Made by a program: the position numbers and the translations under genes
NCBI RefSeq assembly: GCF_021730305.1
Contig: NZ_CP032674.1
Coordinates: forward strand, 5,328,411-5,392,410
DNA from: Xanthobacter sp. YC-JY1
Lineage (GTDB): Bacteria > Pseudomonadota > Alphaproteobacteria > Rhizobiales > Xanthobacteraceae
Length of the DNA stretch: 64,000 nt
Direction: 5' to 3'
Notes under the pieces: model-generated
What the model saw: only the letters and a program-made list of their open reading frames with translations
Told to the model about the DNA's origin: nothing
The model's database searches: none
Shown here: positions 43,780 through 52,400 of the stretch, one piece after another
How the letters are laid out: each line of letters starts with the position of its first letter
Position numbering within the stretch: the first letter of the stretch is position 1

Positions 43780-44331
43780 TCATTGGGAAAGCTCGGGCAG
43801 GCCCGGGGCAAAAATGCGGTTCTTCACCAGGTAGCGCACGCCGCGCATCCAGGATTCGTCGGTGTTACCGCGGATATCCACCTGCCCGGCGCGCACCACC
43901 TTGGCGCTGCCCTCCACGCCCTTGAGGTCCACCTCGCGCACCTGCAGCTCGATGGACAGGATGAGGTTCGACACCTTGCGCACGACCCCTACCGCCTCGA
44001 GCCGCGCCCCGGCGTCGGCGGCGATCTCGTTCTCGCAGACATTGCACTTGAAGAAGGGGGAGGCCTCGTCGATGCGTGCGGCGAAGGGCTTGAGATCGAC
44101 GGGCGTCAGCTGCCCGCTCTCCACGAGGAGGCGCACCAGCTCCGCATTGATGAGCTTGAGCCGTGCGTCCTGTTCCGCTTGGATGCTTTTGCGCTGGTCT
44201 GCCGTATCGTCAAATAACTCGAAGCCGAAGATGGCCACAGGAACAGGCGCGGCAAGGCTGCGGCCTGTCACGCCGAAAAATGTTGCGCCTGCGAAAAGAA
44301 GGGCAAAGACGAAACGAGCGCCGGACATCAT
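43780..44331 (-). CDS. Exported DUF2380 family protein
   Basis: A 183-residue protein with an N-terminal export segment (to about residue 27, SLAAP) and the DUF2380 core: VAIFGFELFDDT at the start, a central helical part with QAEQDARLKLINAELVRLL, a Cys pair CNVCENE and SIELQVREVDLKGVEGSAKVVRAG, ending with DESWMRGVRYLVKNRIF. DUF2380 proteins are frequent beside PQQ/methanol oxidation genes; the function is unknown. The CxxC could hold metal or form a disulfide. It is first in the minus-strand operon, divergent from the substrate-binding protein gene. Confidence 0.85.
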   Translation of the reverse strand: MMSGARFVFALLFAGATFFGVTGRSLAAPVPVAIFGFELFDDTADQRKSIQAEQDARLKLINAELVRLLVESGQLTPVDLKPFAARIDEASPFFKCNVCENEIAADAGARLEAVGVVRKVSNLILSIELQVREVDLKGVEGSAKVVRAGQVDIRGNTDESWMRGVRYLVKNRIFAPGLPELSQ

Positions 44332-44491
44332 CGGGAACCTTTGGCAGTCCGGAGCGTGTCACAGCCGGCCAGCCGCTGGCAAGGAGAGATCATCTTATTG
44401 TTTTCTTATGTCTATTCGGTTGCCGTTTTTGGCTGATGATGGCTACATCTTCCCCTCTCGAGGACCCGGATCGACTGAGCCCCGATTGCCC
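44332..44491. promoter_or_regulatory. Divergent control region of the lut-like cluster
   Basis: 160 bp between divergent starts, with an AT-rich core around 44385-44440 (TTATTGTTTTCTTATG), the likely promoter zone. A small dyad GCCAG-CCG-CTGGC lies at 44368-44380. A possible earlier start for the binding protein (ATG at 44408) would place the region inside the gene. Confidence 0.45.
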
Positions 44492-45769
44492 ATGAGCCTT
44501 GCCTGGCGTCTCGAATGGCCGCGGCTGCGTCGGCCCCGTTTGCTTCTCACCGCTGCCTGCGCCGTGCTGCTGAGCGCCGCGGGCGGCGTCGGAACGTTGC
44601 TCGCGCAGCAGCCGGCAGGCGGTGCCGCCCCGACCGCCGAAGCCGCCCCGGCCGCGGCTCCCGTGGAGCTGCGGCTCGGTCTTCTCACCCGCGAGGTGCC
44701 CCCGCCGCCGCTCTATGATCTGCTCGCCGTGCCGGCGGACGATGCGGTGGCCGGTGCCGAGCTCGCCATCAAGGACAACAACACGACCGGCCAGTTCACC
44801 GGCCAGAGCTTTGCGCTGGAGCCGGTCACCCTGGCCGAGGACGAGGATGCGGGCGAGGCGGCGCGCAAGCTGGCGGACGGCGGCATCAAGCTCCTGGTCG
44901 TCAACCTGCCGGCGGCGGACCTTCTCAAGGTGGACGATGCGGTGAAGGGCAAGGGCGTCACCCTGTTCAACATCGGCGCCACCGACGATGCGCTACGCGC
45001 CGAGCAGTGCCGGGCGGACGTCTTCCACGTCGCGCCCAGCCGGGCGATGCTGACGGACGCGCTGATGCAGTTCCTCGCCATGAAGCGCTGGACCAAGCTG
45101 TTCCTCATCGTGGGGCCGAACCCCGGCGACCAGCTCTATGCCGACGCGCTGCGCAAATCGGCGAAGAAGTTCGGGCTCAAGATCGTCGCCGACAAGCCGT
45201 GGACCTTCGGCCCGCTGGGGCGCGACCGCTCCGACAGCATCACCCGGTCCGATGCCCTCGTCTTCAGCCGGGGCGTCGATGCGGACGTCCTCGTGGTGGC
45301 GGACGAGGCCAATGATTTCGGCAATTACATCCCCTTCCGCACCTTCGAGCCCCGCTTGGTGGTGGGCACGCAGGGCCTCACCGCGGGCACCTGGCATCCG
45401 GCGCAGGATGCGTGGGGCTCGGCCCAATTGCAGAACCGCTTCCTGCGCGCCACGGGCCGCCCCATGCGCGCGACTGATTATCAAGCGTGGCTCGCTGTGC
45501 GCATGGTCGGCGAGGCCGGGACGCGCGCCAAGACGGCGGACCCGGTGGCGCTGGCGAAGTTCATGCGCTCGCCGGACTTCAGCCTCGCTGCCTTCAAGGG
45601 GGTGCCGGTGAGCGTGCGTCCCTGGGACCAGCAGGTGCGCCAGCCCCTCCTCATCGCTCAGCCCCTCGGCATCGTCTCGGTGGCGCCGGAGGAGGGCTTT
45701 TTGCACCAGAAGACCCCGCTCGACACCCTTGGCGTGGACGAGCGCGAATCCAAATGCCGGCTGAACTGA
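44492..45769 (+). CDS. Type I periplasmic substrate-binding protein, PQQ/lut-associated
   Basis: A 425-residue exported binding protein. The signal anchor is at about 17-38, followed by an Ala/Pro linker and the two-lobed binding fold with RLGLLTREVPPPPLYDLLAVPADDAVAGAELAIKD, LTDALMQFLAMKRWTKLFLIVGP and DVLVVADEANDFGNYI. This matches the ABC binding proteins linked to PQQ-dependent alcohol dehydrogenase systems and LutA of Methylorubrum, where the ABC system takes part in lanthanide use. Several Asp/Glu-rich spots (EDEDAGEA, ADEAND) could suit metal, but the ligand is not known. It is first of a five-gene plus-strand operon. Confidence 0.85.
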   Translation: MSLAWRLEWPRLRRPRLLLTAACAVLLSAAGGVGTLLAQQPAGGAAPTAEAAPAAAPVELRLGLLTREVPPPPLYDLLAVPADDAVAGAELAIKDNNTTGQFTGQSFALEPVTLAEDEDAGEAARKLADGGIKLLVVNLPAADLLKVDDAVKGKGVTLFNIGATDDALRAEQCRADVFHVAPSRAMLTDALMQFLAMKRWTKLFLIVGPNPGDQLYADALRKSAKKFGLKIVADKPWTFGPLGRDRSDSITRSDALVFSRGVDADVLVVADEANDFGNYIPFRTFEPRLVVGTQGLTAGTWHPAQDAWGSAQLQNRFLRATGRPMRATDYQAWLAVRMVGEAGTRAKTADPVALAKFMRSPDFSLAAFKGVPVSVRPWDQQVRQPLLIAQPLGIVSVAPEEGFLHQKTPLDTLGVDERESKCRLN

Positions 45770-45833
45770 AATGCCGGGACAAAGCGCGCGACAGGAATCG
45801 CGCCACACACGCCCGAATTCTGGAGGAAACCCG

Positions 45834-46820
45834 ATGATCCCGACCGCCCCGCGCCGGCTCGTTGCCCTTCTCGCCGGAGCCGTCGCGCTGACGGCGGCGG
45901 ATGCGGCCTCGGCCTATACGGTCTACGTCTCCAACGAGCGCGGCAATTCCATCACCGTCATCGATTCCACCACGCTGGAGGCCAAGCAGACGGTGAAGAT
46001 CGGCCGCCGGCCGCGCGGCATCACCATGAGCCCGGACGGCAAGGTGCTGTTCCTGTGCGCCAGCGACGACCATGCGGTGCTGGCCATTGATCCCACAACG
46101 CTCAAGGTCATGCGCAAGCTGAAGTCCGGCGCCGACCCGGAACTCTTCGCGCTGCATCCCTCGGGCAATCCGCTCTACATCGCCAACGAGGACGACAACC
46201 AGGTCACGGTCCTCGACGTGGAGCAGAACAAGGTGGTGGCGCAGGTGCCGGTGGGCACCGAGCCGGAAGGCATGGCGGTGAGCCCGGACGGGGCGACGCT
46301 GGTGGCCACTTCCGAAACCACCAGCATGGCCCACTTCATCGACACCAAGACCAACAAGATCTTCGCCAATGTGCTGGTGGACGCGCGCCCGCGCTTCGCC
46401 GAATTCTCCAAGGACGGCAAGCGCCTGTGGGTGTCGGCCGAGGTCGGCGGCACGGTGTCCGTGATCGATCCCGAGACGCGCAAGATTATCCACAAGGTCA
46501 CGTTCCAGATCCCCGGCGTGTCCAAGGAGGCGATCCAGCCCGTGGGCGTGCGCCTCACCAAGGATGGCAAGACCGCATTCGTCGCCCTGGGGCCGGCGAA
46601 CCGCGTGGCGGTGGTGAATGCCGAGACCTTTGAGGTGCAGAAATATCTGCTCGTCGGCCAGCGCGTCTGGCAGCTCGCCTTCACGCCCGACGAGAAGCTG
46701 CTCTTCACCACCAACGGCAATTCCAACGACGTGTCGGTGATCGACGTGCAGGACCTCAAGGTGGTGAAGTCCATCAAGGTCGGCGGCGCGCCGTGGGGCG
46801 TGGTGGTCTCGCCGCAATGA
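45834..46820 (+). CDS. PQQ-associated YVTN beta-propeller protein
   Basis: A 328-residue exported propeller with signal peptide (MIPTAPRRLVALLAGAVALTAADAASA) and YVTN-like blades: VYVSNERGNSITVID, GITMSPDGKVLFLCASDDHAVLAID, GMAVSPDGATLVATSETTSMAHFID and LLFTTNGNSNDVSVIDVQDLKV. The ribosome site GGAGG is 7 bases upstream. Its stop overlaps the ATPase ATG by 4 bp. It shares the family with the propeller at 42.2 kb but is clearly a separate gene. The family name notes its association with PQQ-dependent catabolism; function unproven. Confidence 0.92.
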   Translation: MIPTAPRRLVALLAGAVALTAADAASAYTVYVSNERGNSITVIDSTTLEAKQTVKIGRRPRGITMSPDGKVLFLCASDDHAVLAIDPTTLKVMRKLKSGADPELFALHPSGNPLYIANEDDNQVTVLDVEQNKVVAQVPVGTEPEGMAVSPDGATLVATSETTSMAHFIDTKTNKIFANVLVDARPRFAEFSKDGKRLWVSAEVGGTVSVIDPETRKIIHKVTFQIPGVSKEAIQPVGVRLTKDGKTAFVALGPANRVAVVNAETFEVQKYLLVGQRVWQLAFTPDEKLLFTTNGNSNDVSVIDVQDLKVVKSIKVGGAPWGVVVSPQ

Positions 46821-47608
46821 GCGATGGCGTGCAGGTTCCGGCTTTGGAGATCGAGGCGGTGAGCCACGCCTTCGGCGCGCGCCGCGCGCTGGATGGCGTC
46901 TCGCTTACCGTGCCCGACGGCCGCTTCGTCGCGCTGCTGGGACCGAACGGCGCGGGCAAGACCACGCTGTTCTCCCTGGCGACGCGGCTTTATGCGACGC
47001 GCGAGGGGCGGGTGCGCATCTTCGGCCACGACCTCTCCCGCGCGCCCTCCGCGGCTTTGGCGGAGCTGGGGGTGGTGTTCCAGAGCCGCACGCTCGATCT
47101 CGACCTGTCGGTCCGGCAGAACCTTGCCTATCACGGCGCGCTGCACGGCATGGCGGGACGGGAGGTGAAGGCCCGCATCGCCGAGCTGCTGGCGCTGGTG
47201 GGTCTCGCCGACCGCGTCGACGACAAGGTGCGCACCCTCTCGGGCGGCCAGTCGCGGCGGGTGGAGATCGCCCGCGCGCTCATCCACCGCCCCCGCCTGC
47301 TGCTGCTGGACGAGGCGACGGTGGGGCTCGATCTGCCATCCCGCTCCGCCATCGTCGAGATCGTCAGGCGGCTTGTGGAGGAGGAAGGGCTCGCGGTGCT
47401 GTGGGCCACCCACATCTTCGACGAGGTGCGGGCCGACGATCTCATCTACGTGCTCGACAAGGGCCGCATCATCGCCCATGGCACCGCCCGCGAGGTGACC
47501 GGCGCGCATCTGAGGCCGGCGGACGAGCGCGCGCCCGATGGCCCGACGGCGGCTTTGGAGGCTGCCTTCCGGGCCATGACGGCGGCGCGGGCGGAGGACG
47601 CGGCATGA
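46817..47608 (+). CDS. ABC transporter ATPase, PQQ/lut-associated
   Basis: A 263-residue ATPase with Walker A LGPNGAGKTTLFSLA, signature LSGGQSRRVEIARAL, Walker B LLLLDEATVGLD and the switch His in LWATHIFDEV. The signature replaces the usual Gln after Gly with Ser, and the subfamily fits ABC-2 exporter-type ATPases. It is coupled by ATGA overlaps to both the propeller upstream and the permease downstream. Comparable to LutE of methylotrophs by context. Confidence 0.92.
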   Translation: MSDGVQVPALEIEAVSHAFGARRALDGVSLTVPDGRFVALLGPNGAGKTTLFSLATRLYATREGRVRIFGHDLSRAPSAALAELGVVFQSRTLDLDLSVRQNLAYHGALHGMAGREVKARIAELLALVGLADRVDDKVRTLSGGQSRRVEIARALIHRPRLLLLDEATVGLDLPSRSAIVEIVRRLVEEEGLAVLWATHIFDEVRADDLIYVLDKGRIIAHGTAREVTGAHLRPADERAPDGPTAALEAAFRAMTAARAEDAA

Positions 47609-48471
47609 GCGAGGCCAGCGTCGCAAAGAGACCCGCCGCGCCGGCGCGCCACCTCGGCCCCGCCGGCTATCTGGTGTGCATGTCCGGCATCGTCGGCCGC
47701 GAGCTGCTGCGCTTCGTGCAGCAGAAGGAGCGCTTCCTCTCGGCGCTGGTGCGGCCGCTGGTGTGGCTCTTCATCTTCGCCGCCGGCTTCCGCTCGACGC
47801 TCGGCGTCTCGATCATCCCGCCCTACGAGACCTACGTGCTCTACGAGGTCTATGTGACGCCGGGTCTCGCGGTGATGATCCAGCTGTTCAACGGCATGCA
47901 GTCGTCGCTTTCCATGGTCTACGACCGGGAGGTGGGCTCCATGCGGGTGCTGCTGACGAGCCCCTTCCCGCGCTGGTATCTGCTGTTGTCCAAGCTGGTG
48001 GCGGGGGTCAGCGTGTCGCTGGCGCAGGTCTATGTCTTCCTCGCCATCGCCCGGCTGTGGGAGGTGGACATCCCGCCCATGGGCTATCTCACCGCGCTGC
48101 CCGCCTTCATCCTCACCGGGCTGATGCTGGGGGCCATCGGGCTCGTCATCTCCTCGCTGATCCGGCAGCTGGAGAATTTCGCGAGCGTGATGAACTTCGT
48201 GATCTTCCCGATGTTCTTCGCATCGTCGGCGCTCTACCCGCTGTGGCGCATCCGCGATGCCAGCGAGACGCTCTACATCGTCTGCCTGCTCAACCCCTTC
48301 ACCCATGCCGTGGAACTGGTGCGCAACGCGCTCTACGGCGTGTTCGAGCCGCAGGCCTTCGCCGTCGTGCTCGGCACCACCATCGTCTTCTTCGCTCTCG
48401 CCGTCGTCGCCTACGATCCGGGCCGCGGCATCATGGGGCGGCGGGGCGGGCCAAAAGGAGAAGCCGCGTGA
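47605..48471 (+). CDS. ABC-2 type permease, PQQ/lut-associated
   Basis: A 288-residue membrane protein with six hydrophobic segments: about 55-70, 88-105, 132-152, 165-185, 195-215 and 250-268. LLTSPFPRWYLLLSKL and NFVIFPMFFASSALYPLW are typical of ABC-2 permeases, which usually serve export. It is coupled to the ATPase by a 4-bp overlap and to the next gene by GTGA. Comparable to LutF by context. Confidence 0.9.
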   Translation: MSEASVAKRPAAPARHLGPAGYLVCMSGIVGRELLRFVQQKERFLSALVRPLVWLFIFAAGFRSTLGVSIIPPYETYVLYEVYVTPGLAVMIQLFNGMQSSLSMVYDREVGSMRVLLTSPFPRWYLLLSKLVAGVSVSLAQVYVFLAIARLWEVDIPPMGYLTALPAFILTGLMLGAIGLVISSLIRQLENFASVMNFVIFPMFFASSALYPLWRIRDASETLYIVCLLNPFTHAVELVRNALYGVFEPQAFAVVLGTTIVFFALAVVAYDPGRGIMGRRGGPKGEAA

Positions 48472-49103
48472 TCCGTTCGCTTGCCGCCGCATCGGCCGCC
48501 CTCGCGGCAGCCGGTCTCCTGATGGCGTCGCCGCTCGCCGCCCAGCCGAAGAGCGATCCCGACTGGCCCTGCCCGCAGCGCAAGACGCCGGAGATCGACC
48601 TTGCGCAGGTGTGGAGCGGCCCGGACCCGGCCTCCGCCGGGAAATGGACCGACGACCAGGATGCCGCCGGCCTCGCGGTCAAGCTCGCCTCCCGCCGCAC
48701 GCCGGCGAAGGAGTTCGGTCCCCTGCTCGACGGCTTCGTGAAGGAGGCCGGCGCCGAGGCGGACAAGGGGCTGCTCCGGGTGATGGCCGGGGTCTACGAG
48801 ATCATCAACGACCAGCGCAGCAGGCTCATCCACGGCATCGAGCGCTATGCCCGCGGCCAGCAGCGCCTCGCCGACCGCATCCGTGAGGAGGGCGACGCGC
48901 TGAGCAAGGCGCAGACCTCCATCACCGCGCCCGAGACCGCGGAGAGCCGCAAGCTCGACGAGCAGCTCAACTGGGACACCCGCATCTTCGACGAGCGCGC
49001 CAAGTCCCTCATCTATGTGTGCGAGACGCCGGTGCTGCTGGAGCAGCGGGCCTTCGACATCGGCCAGCAGATCCAGGCCCGGCTGAAGGCCAAGGGCGGC
49101 TGA
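48468..49103 (+). CDS. Exported protein closing the lut-like operon
   Basis: A 211-residue protein with signal peptide (MIRSLAAASAALAAAGLLMASPLAAQ) and a helix-rich mature part. DWPCPQRKTPEIDLAQVWSG opens it and a Cys occurs again in LIYVCETPVLLEQRAF, so one disulfide is likely. A long charged helix (DQRSRLIHGIERYARGQQRLADRIREE) suggests a coiled coil. It starts with GTG overlapping the permease stop and preceded by AAAAGGAG. Its position matches the exported LutG-like gene of lut clusters; function unknown. Confidence 0.85.
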   Translation: MIRSLAAASAALAAAGLLMASPLAAQPKSDPDWPCPQRKTPEIDLAQVWSGPDPASAGKWTDDQDAAGLAVKLASRRTPAKEFGPLLDGFVKEAGAEADKGLLRVMAGVYEIINDQRSRLIHGIERYARGQQRLADRIREEGDALSKAQTSITAPETAESRKLDEQLNWDTRIFDERAKSLIYVCETPVLLEQRAFDIGQQIQARLKAKGG

Positions 49104-49142
49104 GACAAGGCGGCTGAAGCGGGGAGGGCGCGGCCCTGCCGG

Positions 49143-49679
49143 CTACTCCAGCCCTTCCACGTGCCCGATGAAGGGCAGTTGCCGGAAGGCGTGGGCGACA
49201 TCCATGCCGTAGCCGACCACGAACACGTCCGGGCAGGTGAAGCCGACGAAATCGGCGTCGATCTGCACCGCCCGCTTGCCCGGCTTCTCCAGCAGCACGC
49301 ACACCAGCACCCGCCGCGCGCCGCGCGCCATCAGCAGGTCCTTGGCGAAGGCGAGGGTGCGGCCGGATTCCAGGATGTCGTCGATGAGCAGCACGTCGCG
49401 GTCGCGCACGTCGCTCTCCACATCCTTCAGGATCTTCACCTGGCCGGAGGAGATGGTCGCCTCGCGATAGGAGGAGAGCTGCATGAATTCCACCTCCGGC
49501 GCGAGGCCGGACGTATGCATGGCGCGCAGAAGATCGGCGGCGAAGATGAAGGAGCCCTTCAGCACCGCCACGGCGAGCAGCCGTTCCGGCGCGAACGCGG
49601 CGATCTCCACCGCCAGGGCGTGATTGCGCGCGGCGATGCGGTTCTCGTCATAGAGGACGCTGACGTTCGGCAGGTTCAT
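49143..49679 (-). CDS. hpt: Hypoxanthine phosphoribosyltransferase
   Basis: Purine salvage enzyme, hypoxanthine plus PRPP to IMP. It is 178 residues. The PRPP loop is VLLIDDILESGRTLAF, preceded by GSFIFAADLLRA and followed by VGYGMDVAHAFRQLP, the metal/base site. ATG (MNLPNVSVLYDENRI) has the ribosome site AGAGGGA. It is convergent with the lut-like operon and divergent from ftsE. Confidence 0.96.
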   Translation of the reverse strand: MNLPNVSVLYDENRIAARNHALAVEIAAFAPERLLAVAVLKGSFIFAADLLRAMHTSGLAPEVEFMQLSSYREATISSGQVKILKDVESDVRDRDVLLIDDILESGRTLAFAKDLLMARGARRVLVCVLLEKPGKRAVQIDADFVGFTCPDVFVVGYGMDVAHAFRQLPFIGHVEGLE

Positions 49680-49892
49680 GATCCCTCTTCGCCAGAGTGC
49701 GAGCGTGGCCGTTGAGGCCGCAGGCGCCCTTTCGAAATAGCCGCCGGGCCCGGCGCGCGCAATGCGGGACAGTCCTTCCCCACCCTTCGGCAATCGCGCG
49801 GGGCGGGCCTTCCGCGCCCCTGTGGCGACGCCTTCCGCTTCGTTTATGGTGTGGCGGGGCGCCGCGGCGCGATTCGAGCGAAGGGTTGGGGC

Positions 49893-50552
49893 GTGGTCCG
49901 GTTCGAGAACGTCGGCCTCAGGTACGGCATGGGTCCGGAGGTGCTGAAGGATGTGTCCTTCGGCATCGAGCCCAATTCGTTCCAGTTCCTGACCGGCCCG
50001 TCGGGGGCCGGCAAGACGACGCTCATGCGCCTGCTGTTCCTCCAGCTGAAGCCGACGCGCGGGCTCATCACCCTGTTCGGGCGGGATGTGTCCTCCCTCG
50101 ATCCCGACGAGGTGGCGGTGCTGCGTCGGCGCATCGGCATCGTGTTCCAGGATTTCCGCCTGCTGGACCACCTCACCACCTATGAGAACGTCTCCTTGCC
50201 GCTGCGCGTGCTGGGCAAGGAGGAAGCGAGCTATCGCGGCGAGGTGACGGAGCTTCTGAGCTGGGTCGGCCTGGGCGACCGCATGCACGTCCTGCCGCCG
50301 GTGCTTTCGGGCGGCGAGAAGCAGCGCGCGGCCATCGCCCGCGCCCTCATCGGGCGGCCGGAATTCCTGCTGGCGGATGAGCCCACCGGCAATGTGGACC
50401 CGACGCTCGCCCGCCGCCTGCTCCGCCTGTTCATCGAACTCAACAAGTCCGGCACGTCGGTGCTGCTGGCCACCCATGACATCGCGCTCATGGACCAGTA
50501 CGACGCCCGCCGCCTCGTGATCGCCGACGGTCGCCTCTATGTCTACGACTGA
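49893..50552 (+). CDS. ftsE: Cell division ATP-binding protein FtsE
   Basis: ATPase of the FtsEX complex that controls peptidoglycan hydrolases at the septum. It is 219 residues. Walker [15 protein letters not shown], signature [15 protein letters not shown], Walker [14 protein letters not shown] and the His in [10 protein letters not shown] are present. Start is GTG ([18 protein letters not shown]), the family start with no suitable ATG. The end overlaps ftsX by 14 bp. Confidence 0.96.
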   Translation: MVRFENVGLRYGMGPEVLKDVSFGIEPNSFQFLTGPSGAGKTTLMRLLFLQLKPTRGLITLFGRDVSSLDPDEVAVLRRRIGIVFQDFRLLDHLTTYENVSLPLRVLGKEEASYRGEVTELLSWVGLGDRMHVLPPVLSGGEKQRAAIARALIGRPEFLLADEPTGNVDPTLARRLLRLFIELNKSGTSVLLATHDIALMDQYDARRLVIADGRLYVYD

Positions 50553-51504
50553 CGCCACCAGCCAGCCCAAGAAGCCGCCGGCCGAGGCCGGCGAGGCGCC
50601 GCGCGCCAAGGCGCGGGCGCTGGCTTCCATCGTGCCATCCTCCACCATCGCCGGACGGGCGCTGGTGGCGGTGGTGGCCATCATGACCTTCCTCGCCGGC
50701 CTTACCATCGGCACGGCGGTGGCGGTGCGGGCGACCGCCAGCCAGTGGCGCTCCGACGTGACGCAGGAAGTCACCATCCAGATTCGTGCCGGCGAGAAGC
50801 AGGCCACCGACGCCCAGGTGCAGGCCGCCGCCGACATCGCCCGCAAGACGCCCGGCATCTCCGACGTGCACATCCTCACGCCGGAGGAGACCTCCCGGCT
50901 GCTGGAGCCTTGGCTCGGCTCGGGGCTCGACCTCGGCGACCTGCCGGTGCCGCGGGTGATCGTGGTGCGCCTCGACGGGGCGGGCCCGGCCGATCTCGCC
51001 CGGCTGAAGCGCACCCTGACCGACCGTATCCCCACCGCCACGCTGGACGATCACCGCGGCTGGTCGCGCCGCCTCGTGGCGGTGACCGACGGGGTGATGC
51101 TGGTGGCGGTGGTGCTGCTGGTGCTCGTGGGGCTCGCCACCGTGCTCTCGGTGGTGTTCGCCACCCGCGCGGCGGTGGCCACCAACCGCTCGGTGGTGGA
51201 GGTGCTGCACTTCGTCGGCGCGCGCGACGGCTTCATCGCCGCTCAGTTCCAGCGCCATTTCCTCAAGATCGGCGCCGAGGGCGGCCTCATCGGCGGCCTC
51301 TCGGCGGCGGCGGTGTTCGGGGCGCTCGCCGCGCTCCCGCGCCTCGGCCTCGGCGGCGATCCGGAACTGCCGACCGTGCTCGGCTGGCTCAATCCCGGCT
51401 ATCTGGGATTCTTCGGCATCGCCGTGTCGGTGGCGATCGTGGCGCTGGCGACGGCGCTCACCTCCCGTGTCACCGTTTACCGCACGTTGAGGACGATCAC
51501 ATGA
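50539..51504 (+). CDS. ftsX: Cell division protein FtsX
   Basis: Membrane partner of FtsE, 321 residues. A basic cytoplasmic N-terminus is followed by a membrane helix at about 47-65, a periplasmic loop (about 70-190, VTIQIRAGEKQATDAQV...) that should recruit hydrolase activators, and three more helices (about 193-215, 245-265, 290-310). It overlaps ftsE by 14 bp, so the pair is coupled. Confidence 0.95.
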   Translation: MSTTDATSQPKKPPAEAGEAPRAKARALASIVPSSTIAGRALVAVVAIMTFLAGLTIGTAVAVRATASQWRSDVTQEVTIQIRAGEKQATDAQVQAAADIARKTPGISDVHILTPEETSRLLEPWLGSGLDLGDLPVPRVIVVRLDGAGPADLARLKRTLTDRIPTATLDDHRGWSRRLVAVTDGVMLVAVVLLVLVGLATVLSVVFATRAAVATNRSVVEVLHFVGARDGFIAAQFQRHFLKIGAEGGLIGGLSAAAVFGALAALPRLGLGGDPELPTVLGWLNPGYLGFFGIAVSVAIVALATALTSRVTVYRTLRTIT

Positions 51505-51586
51505 TTCCCGCCCCGGCGGTGGGGGTGGCCGTGGCCGGGGGTGCGTCACCTCGCCCCTGCCGCATTCCGGCGCCATCGTCGGTTCC

Positions 51587-52357
51587 ATGACCATGTCGAG
51601 CACCGAGCGCAGGATGAGGGCGCAAATCGGTCCCGGGCAGTCCGATACCGGCACGGCCAGAAGCGGGGCGACCACGAACACGCGGCCATCTCCGGCCCCG
51701 CGCCGCAGCCTGCTGCGCCGCCTCGCCGTCGCCGCTGTGGCGCTCGGCGGGCTGGGGGCCGTCGTTGCGGGCGCCGGTTTCGTCGCCTTCACCACCCAGA
51801 TCGCCGGGCGCGAGCCCGCGGGCGTGAAGCCGGCCGATGCCATCGTCGTGCTCACCGGCGGGCCGTCGCGCATCGTCGATGCCGTGTCCCTGCTGAACGA
51901 AGGGCTCGGCCAGCGCCTGCTCATCACCGGCGTCAATCCCACAACCTCGTCCGACGAAATGCGCCGCGCCCTGCCGGACGGCGAGCGCTTGATGGACTGC
52001 TGCATCGATCTCGGCCACAAGGCGCTGAATACGCGCGGCAATGCGCTCGAGGCCGCCGAGTGGACGCGCGAGCGGCGGTTCCGCTCACTGGTGGTGGTGA
52101 CATCCTCCTGGCACATGCCGCGCGCCATGATGGAATTGTCGCGTGCTCTTCCCGATGTGGAACTGGTGGCCTATCCCGTCGTCACCAGCCGTACCGAGCC
52201 GGGAAACTGGTGGACCGATACCGGGACGCTGAAGCTGCTGGTGAAGGAATATCTGAAGTACATCATGGCCACGGTGAAGATCCGTCCCGCCCAGGCGGTG
52301 GCGGGCCCCGGGGCCGGTGCCGCGCCGCCGGCCGGGGCGGCCGCCGCGTCGCACTGA
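51587..52357 (+). CDS. YdcF family (DUF218) envelope protein
   Basis: A 256-residue protein anchored by one membrane helix (about 46-68). The DUF218 fold shows ADAIVVLTGGPSRIVDAVSLLNEG, RLLITGVNP, NALEAAEWTRERRFRSLVVVTSSWHMPRAMMEL. SanA/ElyC relatives act in envelope maintenance. It follows ftsX by 82 bp and precedes plsC, a conserved Hyphomicrobiales order. The Ala/Pro-rich tail is low complexity. Confidence 0.88.
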   Translation: MTMSSTERRMRAQIGPGQSDTGTARSGATTNTRPSPAPRRSLLRRLAVAAVALGGLGAVVAGAGFVAFTTQIAGREPAGVKPADAIVVLTGGPSRIVDAVSLLNEGLGQRLLITGVNPTTSSDEMRRALPDGERLMDCCIDLGHKALNTRGNALEAAEWTRERRFRSLVVVTSSWHMPRAMMELSRALPDVELVAYPVVTSRTEPGNWWTDTGTLKLLVKEYLKYIMATVKIRPAQAVAGPGAGAAPPAGAAAASH

Positions 52358-52400
52358 ACACGCGCTCCCGGCCGCCCGGCCGCGGGGCAGGGAGACCGCC

